A stretch of DNA of 64,000 bases. Origin: CAWBXL01 sp963837365. Its GTDB lineage: Bacteria; Acidobacteriota; Terriglobia; Terriglobales; Acidobacteriaceae. Numbering within the stretch: position 1 is the first letter of the stretch; every line of letters starts with the position of its first letter. Made by a program: the position numbers and the translations under genes. The stretch is taken from contig CAWIMW010000008.1 of NCBI GenBank assembly GCA_963837365.1, forward strand, positions 186,001 to 250,000, written 5' to 3'. Below the pieces are notes generated by a model, which worked only from the letters and a program-made list of their open reading frames with translations, did not search any database and had not been told where the DNA came from. Below are positions 46,354-54,333 of this stretch, piece after piece.

Positions 46354-46386
46354 AGAATACCCACGGAAGGTAAGGAAGTCATAAAG
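46354..46386 (-). promoter_or_regulatory. shared stress promoter, copy 3
   Basis: Minus strand: CTTTATGACTTCCTTA (46386-46371), 11 bp, TATTCT (46359-46354). The -10 is ~41 bases before the receiver-only regulator. Confidence 0.75.
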
Positions 46387-46455
46387 TGTGAAACGAGCGG
46401 GTCATTCTTCCCCCCTTGGGTCAGCATCAGGACTGGGGCGAAACCCGTCATTAGT

Positions 46456-46674
46456 CTATGCAGCCTGGGTGATCCCTTCGCGCTGTACCGACACGATGGA
46501 AATCGCCACCTTGTCTCCCACTACCCATCCGTGCTTGTTTGGAAGTCGCAATTCGGACCACAAAGGCTCTGCGCCGGACACGGAGAAGGTCACGCGTTCT
46601 TCTTGATCGAAGTGGAGTTCCGGTCGAGAAACCTCAGTGACGGTACCGTTCAGGACTAGTTCTTTGGCGTTCAC
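46456..46674 (-). CDS. small hypothetical protein
   Basis: 72 residues from a GTG at 46674 with GGAGG upstream. The sequence alternates hydrophobic residues (VLNGTVTEVSRPELHF, KVAISIVSVQ), suggesting a small beta-barrel. No family recognised. It has a copy of the 16-bp promoter ~80 bases upstream. Confidence 0.55.
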   Translation of the reverse strand: MNAKELVLNGTVTEVSRPELHFDQEERVTFSVSGAEPLWSELRLPNKHGWVVGDKVAISIVSVQREGITQAA

Positions 46675-46756
46675 AGCAAGCCTCCGAGAAGCCGATCCAT
46701 AATCAGGATATGGCCACAGCTCTAAGGTTTCGCCCTAGAGCCGGGTTGTGAAGTTC

Positions 46757-46789
46757 ATCGTAGTAATGGGAAGTAAGGAAGTCATAAAG
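46757..46789 (-). promoter_or_regulatory. shared stress promoter, copy 4
   Basis: Minus strand: CTTTATGACTTCCTTA (46789-46774), 11 bp, TACGAT (46762-46757). It lies between the response-regulator stop (46807) and the small ORF at 46456-46674. Confidence 0.7.
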
Positions 46790-46806
46790 AGGAGACCAGC
46801 ATTCAG

Positions 46807-47508
46807 TTAATGGGAGGGGCCTGGCGGAGGTGCGAAGCGGTAGCCTACCCAAGGTTCCGTCAAGAGGTATTTAGGATTGTGGGGATCGCGTTCGATCTTT
46901 CTGCGAAGCTGGTTGACGAAAACCCGAAGGTACTCGATCTCGCCACTATAGTCCGGGCCCCAGACCGCTTGTAGCAAGCGAAGATGCGGAATGATCTGGC
47001 CGGAGTGGGACACCATATACTGGAGCAACTCGAATTCCTTCGGAGTAAGATGCTCTTCGCGGTTTGCCGTCGTGACTTTGTGCGTCTCAAAGTCGATCCT
47101 CACGCCGTCCAGAACCAACACACTTGACCGTTCACGTATGACCGGCTTCCTTCTGGCCACCGCTTCAACTCGAGCGAGCAATTCCTGGAGACGGTACGGC
47201 TTCGTAATATAGTCATCCGCGCCGGCTTTCAGTGCCGCCACTTTGTCCTGCTCGGAATCTCTGATGGACACAACCATGATAGGCACCTCGGAAAAGCTCC
47301 GGATCGCCCGGCACGTCGCCATCCCCCCTACGCCGGGCATATTCAGATCGAGCAGGACAAAGTCACAGGGCTCGGCGTCTACCTTGCGCAATGCCTCTTC
47401 GCCGGATGCCGCTTCGACCACTTGGTGGCCGTGCGCGATCAGACTTGCCCGCAATGCGCGCCGCATCTGCCGCTCGTTATCGACAATCAGAATCTTCTCC
47501 ACGCTCAT
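46807..47508 (-). CDS. OmpR/KdpE-like response regulator
   Basis: 233 residues: receiver (ILIVDNERQMRRALRASL, DFVLLDLNMPGVGG, ADDYITKPYRLQEL) and winged-helix domain ending EPWVGYRFAPPPGPSH. VDNE replaces the usual VDDE acidic pair, so one metal-binding acid is Asn. It overlaps the DUF4118 kinase by 4 bases, forming a two-component pair. A candidate regulator of the four 16-bp promoters around it; this is inference from position. Confidence 0.9.
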   Translation of the reverse strand: MSVEKILIVDNERQMRRALRASLIAHGHQVVEAASGEEALRKVDAEPCDFVLLDLNMPGVGGMATCRAIRSFSEVPIMVVSIRDSEQDKVAALKAGADDYITKPYRLQELLARVEAVARRKPVIRERSSVLVLDGVRIDFETHKVTTANREEHLTPKEFELLQYMVSHSGQIIPHLRLLQAVWGPDYSGEIEYLRVFVNQLRRKIERDPHNPKYLLTEPWVGYRFAPPPGPSH

Positions 47509-48824
47509 GCAGCCTCCCGATGAAACGCAGGAAGCGAGAAGCGAAAGACCGATCCTCCGCCCGGGCGACTCTCGACCCCAATCCGCCCGCCGTGCGCCTC
47601 CACGATGGTTTTGGCGATGGCCAGCCCAAGCCCCGTGCCTGGAACTCGGGCTGTGCCACGATAGTGTTTCTCGAAGATGCGGCTCTCATCTTCCGGCCGA
47701 ACTCCAATCCCGGAGTCCGCCACACTGGTGACGACCTCGTCGCCCGCTTGTTGTACTGAAATACTCAGGGGCGAACCGGAAGGGGAATACTTCAGAGCAT
47801 TCGTCAACAATTCCTTCAATACTCCCTTGATCATGTGGATATCGCAGTCCGCCGGCGGCACATAGTCCGAAATCTCGACCTGGACGGACCTCGTCCCCAG
47901 AAGAACCTTCAGCTCAGCTAGTGTTTCGCCCACCAAAAGCCGAATGTCTTGAGAACCTTTGCCGGACCGCAGCGTACTAGCGTCCACGCGTGCCGTCCAA
48001 AGGACCTCATTGATCGAAGCATTCAGGCGATTTGCTTCCTCACTGATTACCGCCAACAGTTCACTCCGGATTGCCGGATCGGAATCCTTGGATTGCAGGG
48101 ACGACGCAGCGGTTGTAATGACACTGAGGGGAGTCTTGATTTCGTGAGCCAGGGAATCCAGCAGCGCCGTCTTCAGGGCCTGGTTCCTATGGGCGTCTTC
48201 CGCCTGTCTTAGTTCTTCGCGAACCCGGACTTTCGCCAATCGGGCTTCGATGCGATCCACGATCGTTCGGAGGGTGATCTCCGGCACATGGGCGCCACAA
48301 ACTGCCAAGCTTCCCACAACTTCTTCACCGGAATGGAGGGGGACGAACGAGGTCGCAGTTGCGCCGTCTGTGAGCCGAGCGGAGCGGACAATCGCTTGGT
48401 GAAGCAGTTCGGCGGAAATTGTACCTGCATGGGGTCCCGAGCGAGTGATTGCGCCAGTCTTGGCATCGCAGAAGGCGGCGGCATCGAGCTCGAAAAAGCG
48501 CACCAGGGATTCGACAGACGCGGCGACGATGGAGCCAGGACTGCCTTCTATTAGCAGGTGCTGTGCGAAAGCATTGAGCCTCTCGAGTTCGCGGCGGCGC
48601 GCCTCCGCCTCTCCCACTTGACGCCTCGCTCGTACTGCGAAATGACTTGCCAGAAGGGCGACGATCAGGAACGTGAAGAAGACCATCCAGTGTTCAGCGG
48701 ATTCGACACCCCAGCCCTGTGGAGGAAGGAAGAAATAATCCAGGGCCAAGGCTCCCGCCCCGGTAGCGGCAGCCGCCTCAACAAAGCCCCATCGATTGGC
48801 AATGATCAAGACCGCGAGGAGCAA
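47505..48824 (-). CDS. DUF4118-type sensor histidine kinase
   Basis: 439 residues from a TTG at 48824. The same frame stays open to 48963 and encodes a plausible first membrane helix (VLRIVVSLGVIAAIAAASA) but has no ATG/GTG/TTG there, so the true start is unsettled or lost. Membrane helices (ALDYFFLPPQGWGV), GAF-like domain, H-box SLAHEIKTPLSVITTAA, N-box LLTNALKYSPSG, DSGIGVRPED and GTGLGLAIAKTIV. It resembles the C-terminal half of KdpD, like the gene at 16983. Partner of the overlapping response regulator. Confidence 0.85.
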   Translation of the reverse strand: MLLAVLIIANRWGFVEAAAATGAGALALDYFFLPPQGWGVESAEHWMVFFTFLIVALLASHFAVRARRQVGEAEARRRELERLNAFAQHLLIEGSPGSIVAASVESLVRFFELDAAAFCDAKTGAITRSGPHAGTISAELLHQAIVRSARLTDGATATSFVPLHSGEEVVGSLAVCGAHVPEITLRTIVDRIEARLAKVRVREELRQAEDAHRNQALKTALLDSLAHEIKTPLSVITTAASSLQSKDSDPAIRSELLAVISEEANRLNASINEVLWTARVDASTLRSGKGSQDIRLLVGETLAELKVLLGTRSVQVEISDYVPPADCDIHMIKGVLKELLTNALKYSPSGSPLSISVQQAGDEVVTSVADSGIGVRPEDESRIFEKHYRGTARVPGTGLGLAIAKTIVEAHGGRIGVESRPGGGSVFRFSLPAFHREAA

Positions 48825-49090
48825 GAGCAGAACTGCGGTGGCAGCACGGAGGTGTTGAATAGAAGCGGACGCCGCGGCGATGGCAGCGATAACGCCAAGA
48901 GAAACAACGATGCGCAGTACGCGGCTGGCTACACTTACCCCATGGCTGGCCTCGAATGACCACTAATGATGAACGGAATTGTAGAACCCACTCTGCCGGG
49001 TTGGCAAGGCGAGCAGTTCTTGCTGGAGATGGAGAACCTCTTCCTTAGGTATCCGGTTCACTCGACAGAGTATTGCCTTGAACACGACGG

Positions 49091-49915
49091 CTATGCGCTC
49101 GAACGATCGGGTCGCTGTTTCGCGATTTCCACAGGAGCAAAGTGTTCTGCGATTCGGCTTCGTGCCTTGCTTGAGCCAATGATAAGCAGGCGATCGTTCT
49201 CCTGAAGCAGAGTCTCTCCCTGGGGCAGGAGCACTTCTCCGTTGCGCAGGATCGCGATAACGCCGAAAGAAGCTCCCGCCGTGGCTTCGTAACAGGACTG
49301 AACGGTTTTTCCGACAAACGAACTCTCGGGCCGTAGAACACCGACATGCAACTCCTTGCGGCCTGGCATCTTCACCGGCAGCCCGGAGTCCAGCAGAGTC
49401 ACCAGATCTAAATGGCCGATCTTGGCGGCGTTCGGAATCTGCCGAGTGCCGAGAAGTTGAAGCGCCAATTGAACGCTCTCGACGTAGCGGGCAGGAGACT
49501 GGGCGCGGCCCGGAACCTGCGCCTCGTACAAACTCGTGTACTTCAGATGCGCCGACAATTGGTTCTGGACCAGATAGCTGAGCAGGACAGCGAACGCGGC
49601 AGGAGCAAGCAAGCGATATCCTCCAGTCATCTCGGTCACCATCAACAGGGACGCGATGGGCACGCGGGCGGCTGCTCCGAATACGGTCATCATTCCCAGA
49701 ACCACGAACATTGCGGTGGGCAAGTGGGCCACGGCGGCGACGCTTCCCCCCAACATCGCACCAACAAACAGAGTGGGCGCGAAGACTCCACCGGATCCGC
49801 CGGAAGAAACGGTCAAAGCAAATGCAACAATTTTCAGAAAAAGAAGCACCAAGAGAAGCTTGAGCGCGAGCCGGTCATCGATGGCTTCCTGGATCCAACC
49901 ATAGCCGCCGACCCT
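49091..49915 (-). pseudogene. ClC chloride channel, C-terminal fragment with TrkA-C-like domain
   Basis: ClC homology begins at GGYGWIQEAI and continues with VSSGGSGGVFAPTLFVGAMLG, GAAARVPIASLLMVTEMTGG and a C-terminal TrkA-C-like domain (VGVLRPESSFVGKTVQSC, LIIGSSKARSRIAEHF). The first ~350 residues (including the GSGIP filter) are missing. Upstream of ~49915 lies an unrelated gene end on the other strand. It is a 5'-truncated gene and cannot form a channel alone. Confidence 0.75.
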
Positions 49916-50091
49916 GGTGGACAACGACCGGGTACTCGCGATCAGCTTCCGGGGATGACCGCAAGAACGCCGAGATGTACCACAACACGGCGTTCCCGAA
50001 GCTGGTGGAGAAACTGAATTCGCTAATTCAGGGAGCTCCGAGAGTCGAGACCTATGAGGTCGCCACATCCACGCTGGCAGTGGCAGCTTAG
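49916..50091 (+). pseudogene. C-terminal remnant of an ABM-like (antibiotic-biosynthesis monooxygenase) protein
   Basis: The plus frame begins DNDRVLAISFR, then one extra G (~49951-49954) shifts to DDRKNAEMYHNTAFPKLVEK and ends PRVETYEVATSTLAVAA with TAG at 50089-50091. The pattern matches the second half of small ABM/DUF-type acidobacterial proteins. A terminator hairpin follows at 50119, so this was once the 3' end of a transcribed gene. The 5' part has been replaced by the ClC fragment. Confidence 0.55.
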
Positions 50092-50118
50092 TTCTTCATT
50101 TCTTCCGATGGCAGAGTA

Positions 50119-50143
50119 AAAAGGCCCCGCCCGGGGCCTTTTC
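50119..50143 (+). terminator. rho-independent terminator
   Basis: GGCCCC-GC-GGGGCC-type hairpin flanked by an A-run and a TTTTCC tract, 28 bases after the stop of the ABM-like remnant. Confidence 0.8.
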
Positions 50144-50148
50144 CTTTT

Positions 50149-50301
50149 GTGGAACTGCGCTACGGCAATCGCCCCTTTGTGCTCGAGACTCGCCACTATA
50201 CGGAAGCGTTGCGGGCATTGATTTCAGAAAAAAAAGACCGCCGGAACGCGCTTCTAATTTTCTTTGAACTATCTCGCGGCTCGATGTTTTGCATCTTTTA
50301 G
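50149..50301 (+). CDS. possible small ORF
   Basis: GTG at 50149, 50 residues, VELRYGNRPFVLETRHYTEA then LISEKKDRRNALLIFFELSRG. It looks protein-like but starts immediately after a terminator and has no ribosome site. It may be another gene piece; no family recognised. Confidence 0.25.
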   Translation: MELRYGNRPFVLETRHYTEALRALISEKKDRRNALLIFFELSRGSMFCIF

Positions 50302-50834
50302 AAAAAGCTCTCGTATCTAAGCCGTTACCGCAGGGTCGGCTTTGGCTAACCCTCCGATGATCGAATCCCTTACCCTCAATATACCTTCAAGATTCTGCTT
50401 CAACGAAAACGTCTGCAGCCTGGGTTCGTGAAGGCTCGCAGATCTGTGAAGAATTTGGACGCGGTTTCGGAAGCAACGGCAAAGTTGCTCTTTTCAACTT
50501 CTGTATAAAGCAGGGCCGCTCGATTTCTGAAAACATTGACGGCTGTGGAATCGCTCGATGTGCAAATGGACTACTTTTTTTTACCGATCTGGGTGGATCG
50601 TACAGATAGTGCGAACGACGATTGTGCAGTCGATTGACCAGGGTTTTCAATGAACTCTATCGATCCCCAGATTCGAACCTCAAGATCTTGGGACCTGTCG
50701 TGGGGTTCATGGAAAACATCCAGCTGCCGGGGTTGGCTTTCCCTAGCCGAGCCTGGCGGGCTCTCGGTAGCCACAGGAACGCCCCCTTCATCATCCATTC
50801 GGGACACGGCTTCTTCGTCAAAGTGCCGCCGAGT
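50302..50834. other. intergenic, no feature recognised
   Basis: About 530 bp without a convincing gene; the overlapping ORFs on both strands here look non-coding. It holds 3' debris of the neighbouring cupin remnant at most. Confidence 0.35.
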
Positions 50835-51045
50835 GTACTGAAAGGATTCCGGGGTGTCACTCTTCTGTCTTCGCCAAGAGATCGTCAGCAGTATGGAGCT
50901 CTCTTCCAGCGCTTTGACGTCGTGTAATACACCGGCAGTCCAGCACCAACAAATGGCCGGTCCACAAGGTCCACCTTTCGATCGGCCAAATGGATACGCT
51001 GGCTTCCACCACGGCATAACGTACGATATGGTGCGTTTTCTGAAG
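50835..51045 (-). pseudogene. cupin-domain remnant with several frameshifts
   Basis: Three reading frames must be joined to follow the homology: RIHLADRKVDL, then TGHLLVLD, then GVLHDVKALEESSILLTISW. This is the end of the short cupin proteins common in acidobacteria. At least two joins are repaired by removing one base. The N-terminal half is absent; the serine hydrolase gene starts its 3' end just beyond. Clearly decayed. Confidence 0.6.
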
Positions 51046-51054
51046 CGACCCCAC

Positions 51055-52464
51055 TCAAGCCCTGCGGGCCCCGCTGTAGGCTACGCCAAGCCTGAACACC
51101 GCCCACATCACTCCTGTCACTGCGCTCGCGACCATCGTCAGCGCCAGATCAGGCTGGAAGAGACGCAAAGTCCCCATCGATGCGCCAAAAAGCTTTGGAA
51201 TAAGGTAGAAGAAAAGCCAGGCCATCACGAGCGTCGTGAGCAGGGGGAACCACAGGCTGAACAAGCCGAATGCGCCGGATTTGGCACGCAGTGCATCACG
51301 ATCAAACCATGCCCAGATCATGCTGGATAAGAACACCAGGGGCAGGAGAGTGAGTCCGACAAACAATGCCTTTTGTTGCCAGCGACTCCCTTCGCCTGCG
51401 TAATCCAGGCCGAGTGCTCTGGCGCTGATGCCGTTGCGGAGCTCCATGGTTTCGCCAAACCCAATTCCACTCCCCGCATTGACCAGGACGACAACGCCCT
51501 TCTTCTCTGCCGGAACCATGGTCGCGAGCGTTTCGATTCCGGGGGTGGTGCCAGAGTGGAACAAGGTTCCCTTTTCGGCATCGATAAACCAGCCGAAGCC
51601 ATAAAACGGTGACGCCGCGCTGGCCGGGCGCATCATGGCGGCCTTTGCCCTTGCGCTGATGATGTCGTCCTTGCCATTCATCATGATTGCCAAATATCGA
51701 GCCAGGTCGCGGGCGCTTGCGATGACGCCGCCTTGCGGAGCAGTTGCACGATCGGTGTTGCTCCCTTTGATGGGGCGCTTGGAGCCAAACCAGGGCCGAT
51801 GCCCTGTCGCCATTTCGTCATGGCTTTGTCCGTCGGCGACGAAGCTGTGCTCCATGCCGATAGGTTCGAGAATCTTTGTCTCGATGTAGCTCGCATAATC
51901 CATGCCGCCGACAGCCTCAATGAGGGCGCCGAGAATTTGGTAGTTTGCGTTTGAATACTCCCATTTGTCGCCGGGTTCGTAGGCAGGAGTCCATTGCGCA
52001 ATCCGTTTCACCTGGCGCGATAGCGCGTCCTTGCTTTGGGTCAGGTCGGTCGGGGTTTGGTTGCCCTGCAGTGTTGAATAGCCGCTCGTGTGGCTCAGCA
52101 GTTGGCGGATCGTGATTGCGCCGGACGGGCGGCCTGAAAACACATCCAGATAATGCGAAATCCCGGTATCCAGGTCGACCTTGCCCGCCTCCATTAGTTG
52201 CATCACCGCCATTGCTGTGAAGCTCTTGGAGATTGAGCCAAGCACGAAAGGAGTATCTGGCGTTAGCTTCCTGCCGCTTCCGATCAGCATCTCGCCACGT
52301 GCATCTGAATGAATCTCATCGTCTTCGACGACCGCATAGGCGAGGCCCGGAGTTCCAGAGATCGGCATCTCGGTAGTGATGAAGTCATCGATCGATCCGG
52401 ATGGCACGCTTGCCTGTAGTGCAGTGGCAATTCCCAATGCAAGCAACGCCAAGATATACCGCAT
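51055..52464 (-). CDS. serine hydrolase, beta-lactamase class C family, with C-terminal membrane helices
   Basis: 469 residues from the ATG at 52464 (GGGAGG upstream). Signal peptide (YILALLALGIATALQA), catalytic SxxK motif in LGSISKSFTAMAV, YxN motif in WEYSNANYQILG, HSG in LFHSGTTPGIE in place of KTG. The last ~110 residues form three membrane helices (FVGLTLLPLVFLSSMIWAWF and two more). Such proteins are esterases, peptidases or transpeptidases rather than true lactamases. No regulator adjacent. Confidence 0.85.
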   Translation of the reverse strand: MRYILALLALGIATALQASVPSGSIDDFITTEMPISGTPGLAYAVVEDDEIHSDARGEMLIGSGRKLTPDTPFVLGSISKSFTAMAVMQLMEAGKVDLDTGISHYLDVFSGRPSGAITIRQLLSHTSGYSTLQGNQTPTDLTQSKDALSRQVKRIAQWTPAYEPGDKWEYSNANYQILGALIEAVGGMDYASYIETKILEPIGMEHSFVADGQSHDEMATGHRPWFGSKRPIKGSNTDRATAPQGGVIASARDLARYLAIMMNGKDDIISARAKAAMMRPASAASPFYGFGWFIDAEKGTLFHSGTTPGIETLATMVPAEKKGVVVLVNAGSGIGFGETMELRNGISARALGLDYAGEGSRWQQKALFVGLTLLPLVFLSSMIWAWFDRDALRAKSGAFGLFSLWFPLLTTLVMAWLFFYLIPKLFGASMGTLRLFQPDLALTMVASAVTGVMWAVFRLGVAYSGARRA

Positions 52465-52603
52465 ACCGCCGCCTCCCTTCATGCGCCACTGCCTGGCATG
52501 GATCGATGACCCCCAAATGAACGGCGGTTTTGCTACGATCAAGCCGCCCAGGAGGCCGAAGAATAGAGTGAGATCCATCGTGGTTTAGGACCGTCCCTGC
52601 AAA

Positions 52604-53191
52604 CTAGGGAACATACTGGGGATCAATTCCTCCCTTTCCTTCGGCGAATTCAACGTTTAAGCGCGGAATGTTGACCAACTCGAAGGTTGCGGAAGCAAGC
52701 CGAATTTTGTTATTGGATTTGTCCACTTCTTCCAGAATCCGGGTGAAAAGACCGTCTTTCACGAACCGCCGTTTCCGATAGTCTACTATGTAGCGCGCCG
52801 TGAATTCGATCCAGTTATCATTGGCTGCGAGCGTGATCATCGGTTCAATGCGGGCTGGTTCGAGCCGGTATTTGTTGACGGCGCGCTCCCAAGCTTCCCG
52901 CGATTCCACCGCGTAATCGCGGCATACTTCATTGACGATGGCCTCCAGATTATTTCTTGTGTACTCCCAGTCCGAGCCATATCGGACGGGCACGGTAATC
53001 TCGTCCCACAGGAACGGGAAGTCAGCCGAGTAATTAAAGACCGGATCCTTGAAGATGACACTGTTCGCGATGCGTACAATCCGGCCATTGTAGAGATCGC
53101 CGTTCACCCACTGGCCTACTTCCATCAGCGTCGTGCGTAACACACCAATATCGATAACATCGCCGCGGACTCCCCCCATTTGCACCCGGCG
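52604..53191 (-). pseudogene. mechanosensitive channel (MscS family), C-terminal fragment
   Basis: Homology starts at RVQMGGVRGDVIDIGVLRTT and continues through GRIVRIANSVIFKDPVFNY and EITVPVRYGSDWEYTRNNLE to the beta/alpha cytoplasmic domain. The membrane helices and the pore helix that precede this block are absent; upstream sequence (53192-53340) does not encode them in any frame. A 5'-truncated gene. Confidence 0.7.
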
Positions 53192-53387
53192 CCGGGGTGG
53201 CATTTGCGCTGCAAGAAGTCATCGTCAGTGTCGCCGGATGGTGGGTGGCCATCTCGTTTGGAAATTTTTATTCTCCGGCGGTTTTCCGTCCAGGATTCCA
53301 ACGTCAAGACGCTCCCGCCGACTGAGAAGTTGGCGGCGTGAACGACAACACCCATTCTGATTGGCTAGGCCGTCACAAGTGTGATTT

Positions 53388-53978
53388 ATGTCTCTATCGA
53401 CAAAGCGACTCACGTGGTGGGACAGAGAGATTGATGACGCCGGCAGGCCGATCCGGCCCGATGTGCGATCATCTGCCCAAGAAATCTGGCACGAGGCTTG
53501 CCGGAGAACGCAGGCCGTACTTGCCGACAATGCAGCCGCAGCTGAACTGATGGAATATTCAGTTGCCCAGGTGTCCCGGTATTTGGATAGGCATGCTGCT
53601 CCCTCATGCGAACGCAACATGAACGGACTCCTCTTGCTGGCCTTCTCCCGAGCACTCAAGAGGCGTGCAGGCAAGGTCAATCGGATTGAATCGATTGGTG
53701 GATCAAGCGACCTTGCCAATCACACGGCTGACGACAGTTGGAGCCGTCAAGTTGATGCGCGGCTTGATCTGGAGAGGATCGTACGCCATCTCAGTGATAG
53801 GAGCAGCACAGTATTGGCGCTCAGATGGGCCGGCTTCGACTGAAAAGAGATAGCCCAACTCCTCGGAACATCGGTGACGATGGTTCGCAACGGATTCTGG
53901 CGAGAGATCAAGCAAGCGAGATGGCGGACGGACGGACCGCCTTCAGCGATTTCAGAGAGAGAAGCCCAGCTTAAGTGA
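53388..53978 (+). pseudogene. sigma-70-like factor interrupted by TGA at a conserved Trp
   Basis: The frame runs from 53388 to TGA at 53841-53843, then stays open as KEIAQLLGTSVTMVRNGFWR to TGA at 53976. The combined protein (~195 residues) is a short acidobacterial sigma factor: region 2 around RSSAQEIWHEACRRTQAV, region 4 as LRWAGFD-(stop)-KEIAQLLGTS, where Trp (TGG) is expected at the stop. A nonsense mutation is the simplest reading. Confidence 0.65.
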
Positions 53979-54020
53979 GACACGACGGCACCTTTTTAGT
54001 CTGAGGAGTCATGCCATCGT

Positions 54021-54078
54021 TGTGATTTATATATCATATATATCGAAATATTATATATTTTGTGATATAAACATCACA
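54021..54078 (+). promoter_or_regulatory. AT-rich hipBA promoter/operator with TGTGAT/ATCACA inverted repeats
   Basis: TGTGAT occurs at 54021 and 54061 and its inverse ATCACA at 54073-54078, enclosing an AT-rich stretch with TATATT-type -10 sequences right before the hipB ATG. Fits autoregulation by a HipB dimer. Confidence 0.55.
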
Positions 54079-54333
54079 TGCAAACCCTCGCTGAACTTGG
54101 ACTAGCCGTCGCCCGTTCCCGCCGGGAGCGGGGACTCACTCAAGCGATGCTGGCTAGCCCAGGCCGGCCTCAGTCGGGAAACGCTGGCTCGCTTCGAGCG
54201 AGGGCAACTGAGCGAATTCGGCTCGCGTAAGCTTTTGGCTCTGTTGGCCGTGCTTGGCGCGGAACTCTCCTTTACGGTGACTGGGTCTTCGGGATCGCTT
54301 GATGAACTGCGCCGTGAGCGGGGTGGATCATGA
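54078..54333 (+). pseudogene. hipB: hipB antitoxin, broken by a one-base insertion
   Basis: ATG at 54078: MQTLAELGLAVARSRRERGL then TQAMLAS, a HipB/Xre HTH start. In AGCCCAGG at ~54153-54157 one extra C shifts the frame to an early TAA (54228). Removing it restores QAGLSRETLARFERGQLSEF and the end at TGA 54331, which overlaps the hipA ATG (ATGA). As sequenced, only the first ~27 residues are right, so the antitoxin lacks half its HTH. Confidence 0.75.

Noticed and set aside
32400..46800. DosR-type palindromic box before the stress genes
   Set aside because: No GGGACT-AGTCCC-like palindrome seen; only the 16-bp element recurs.
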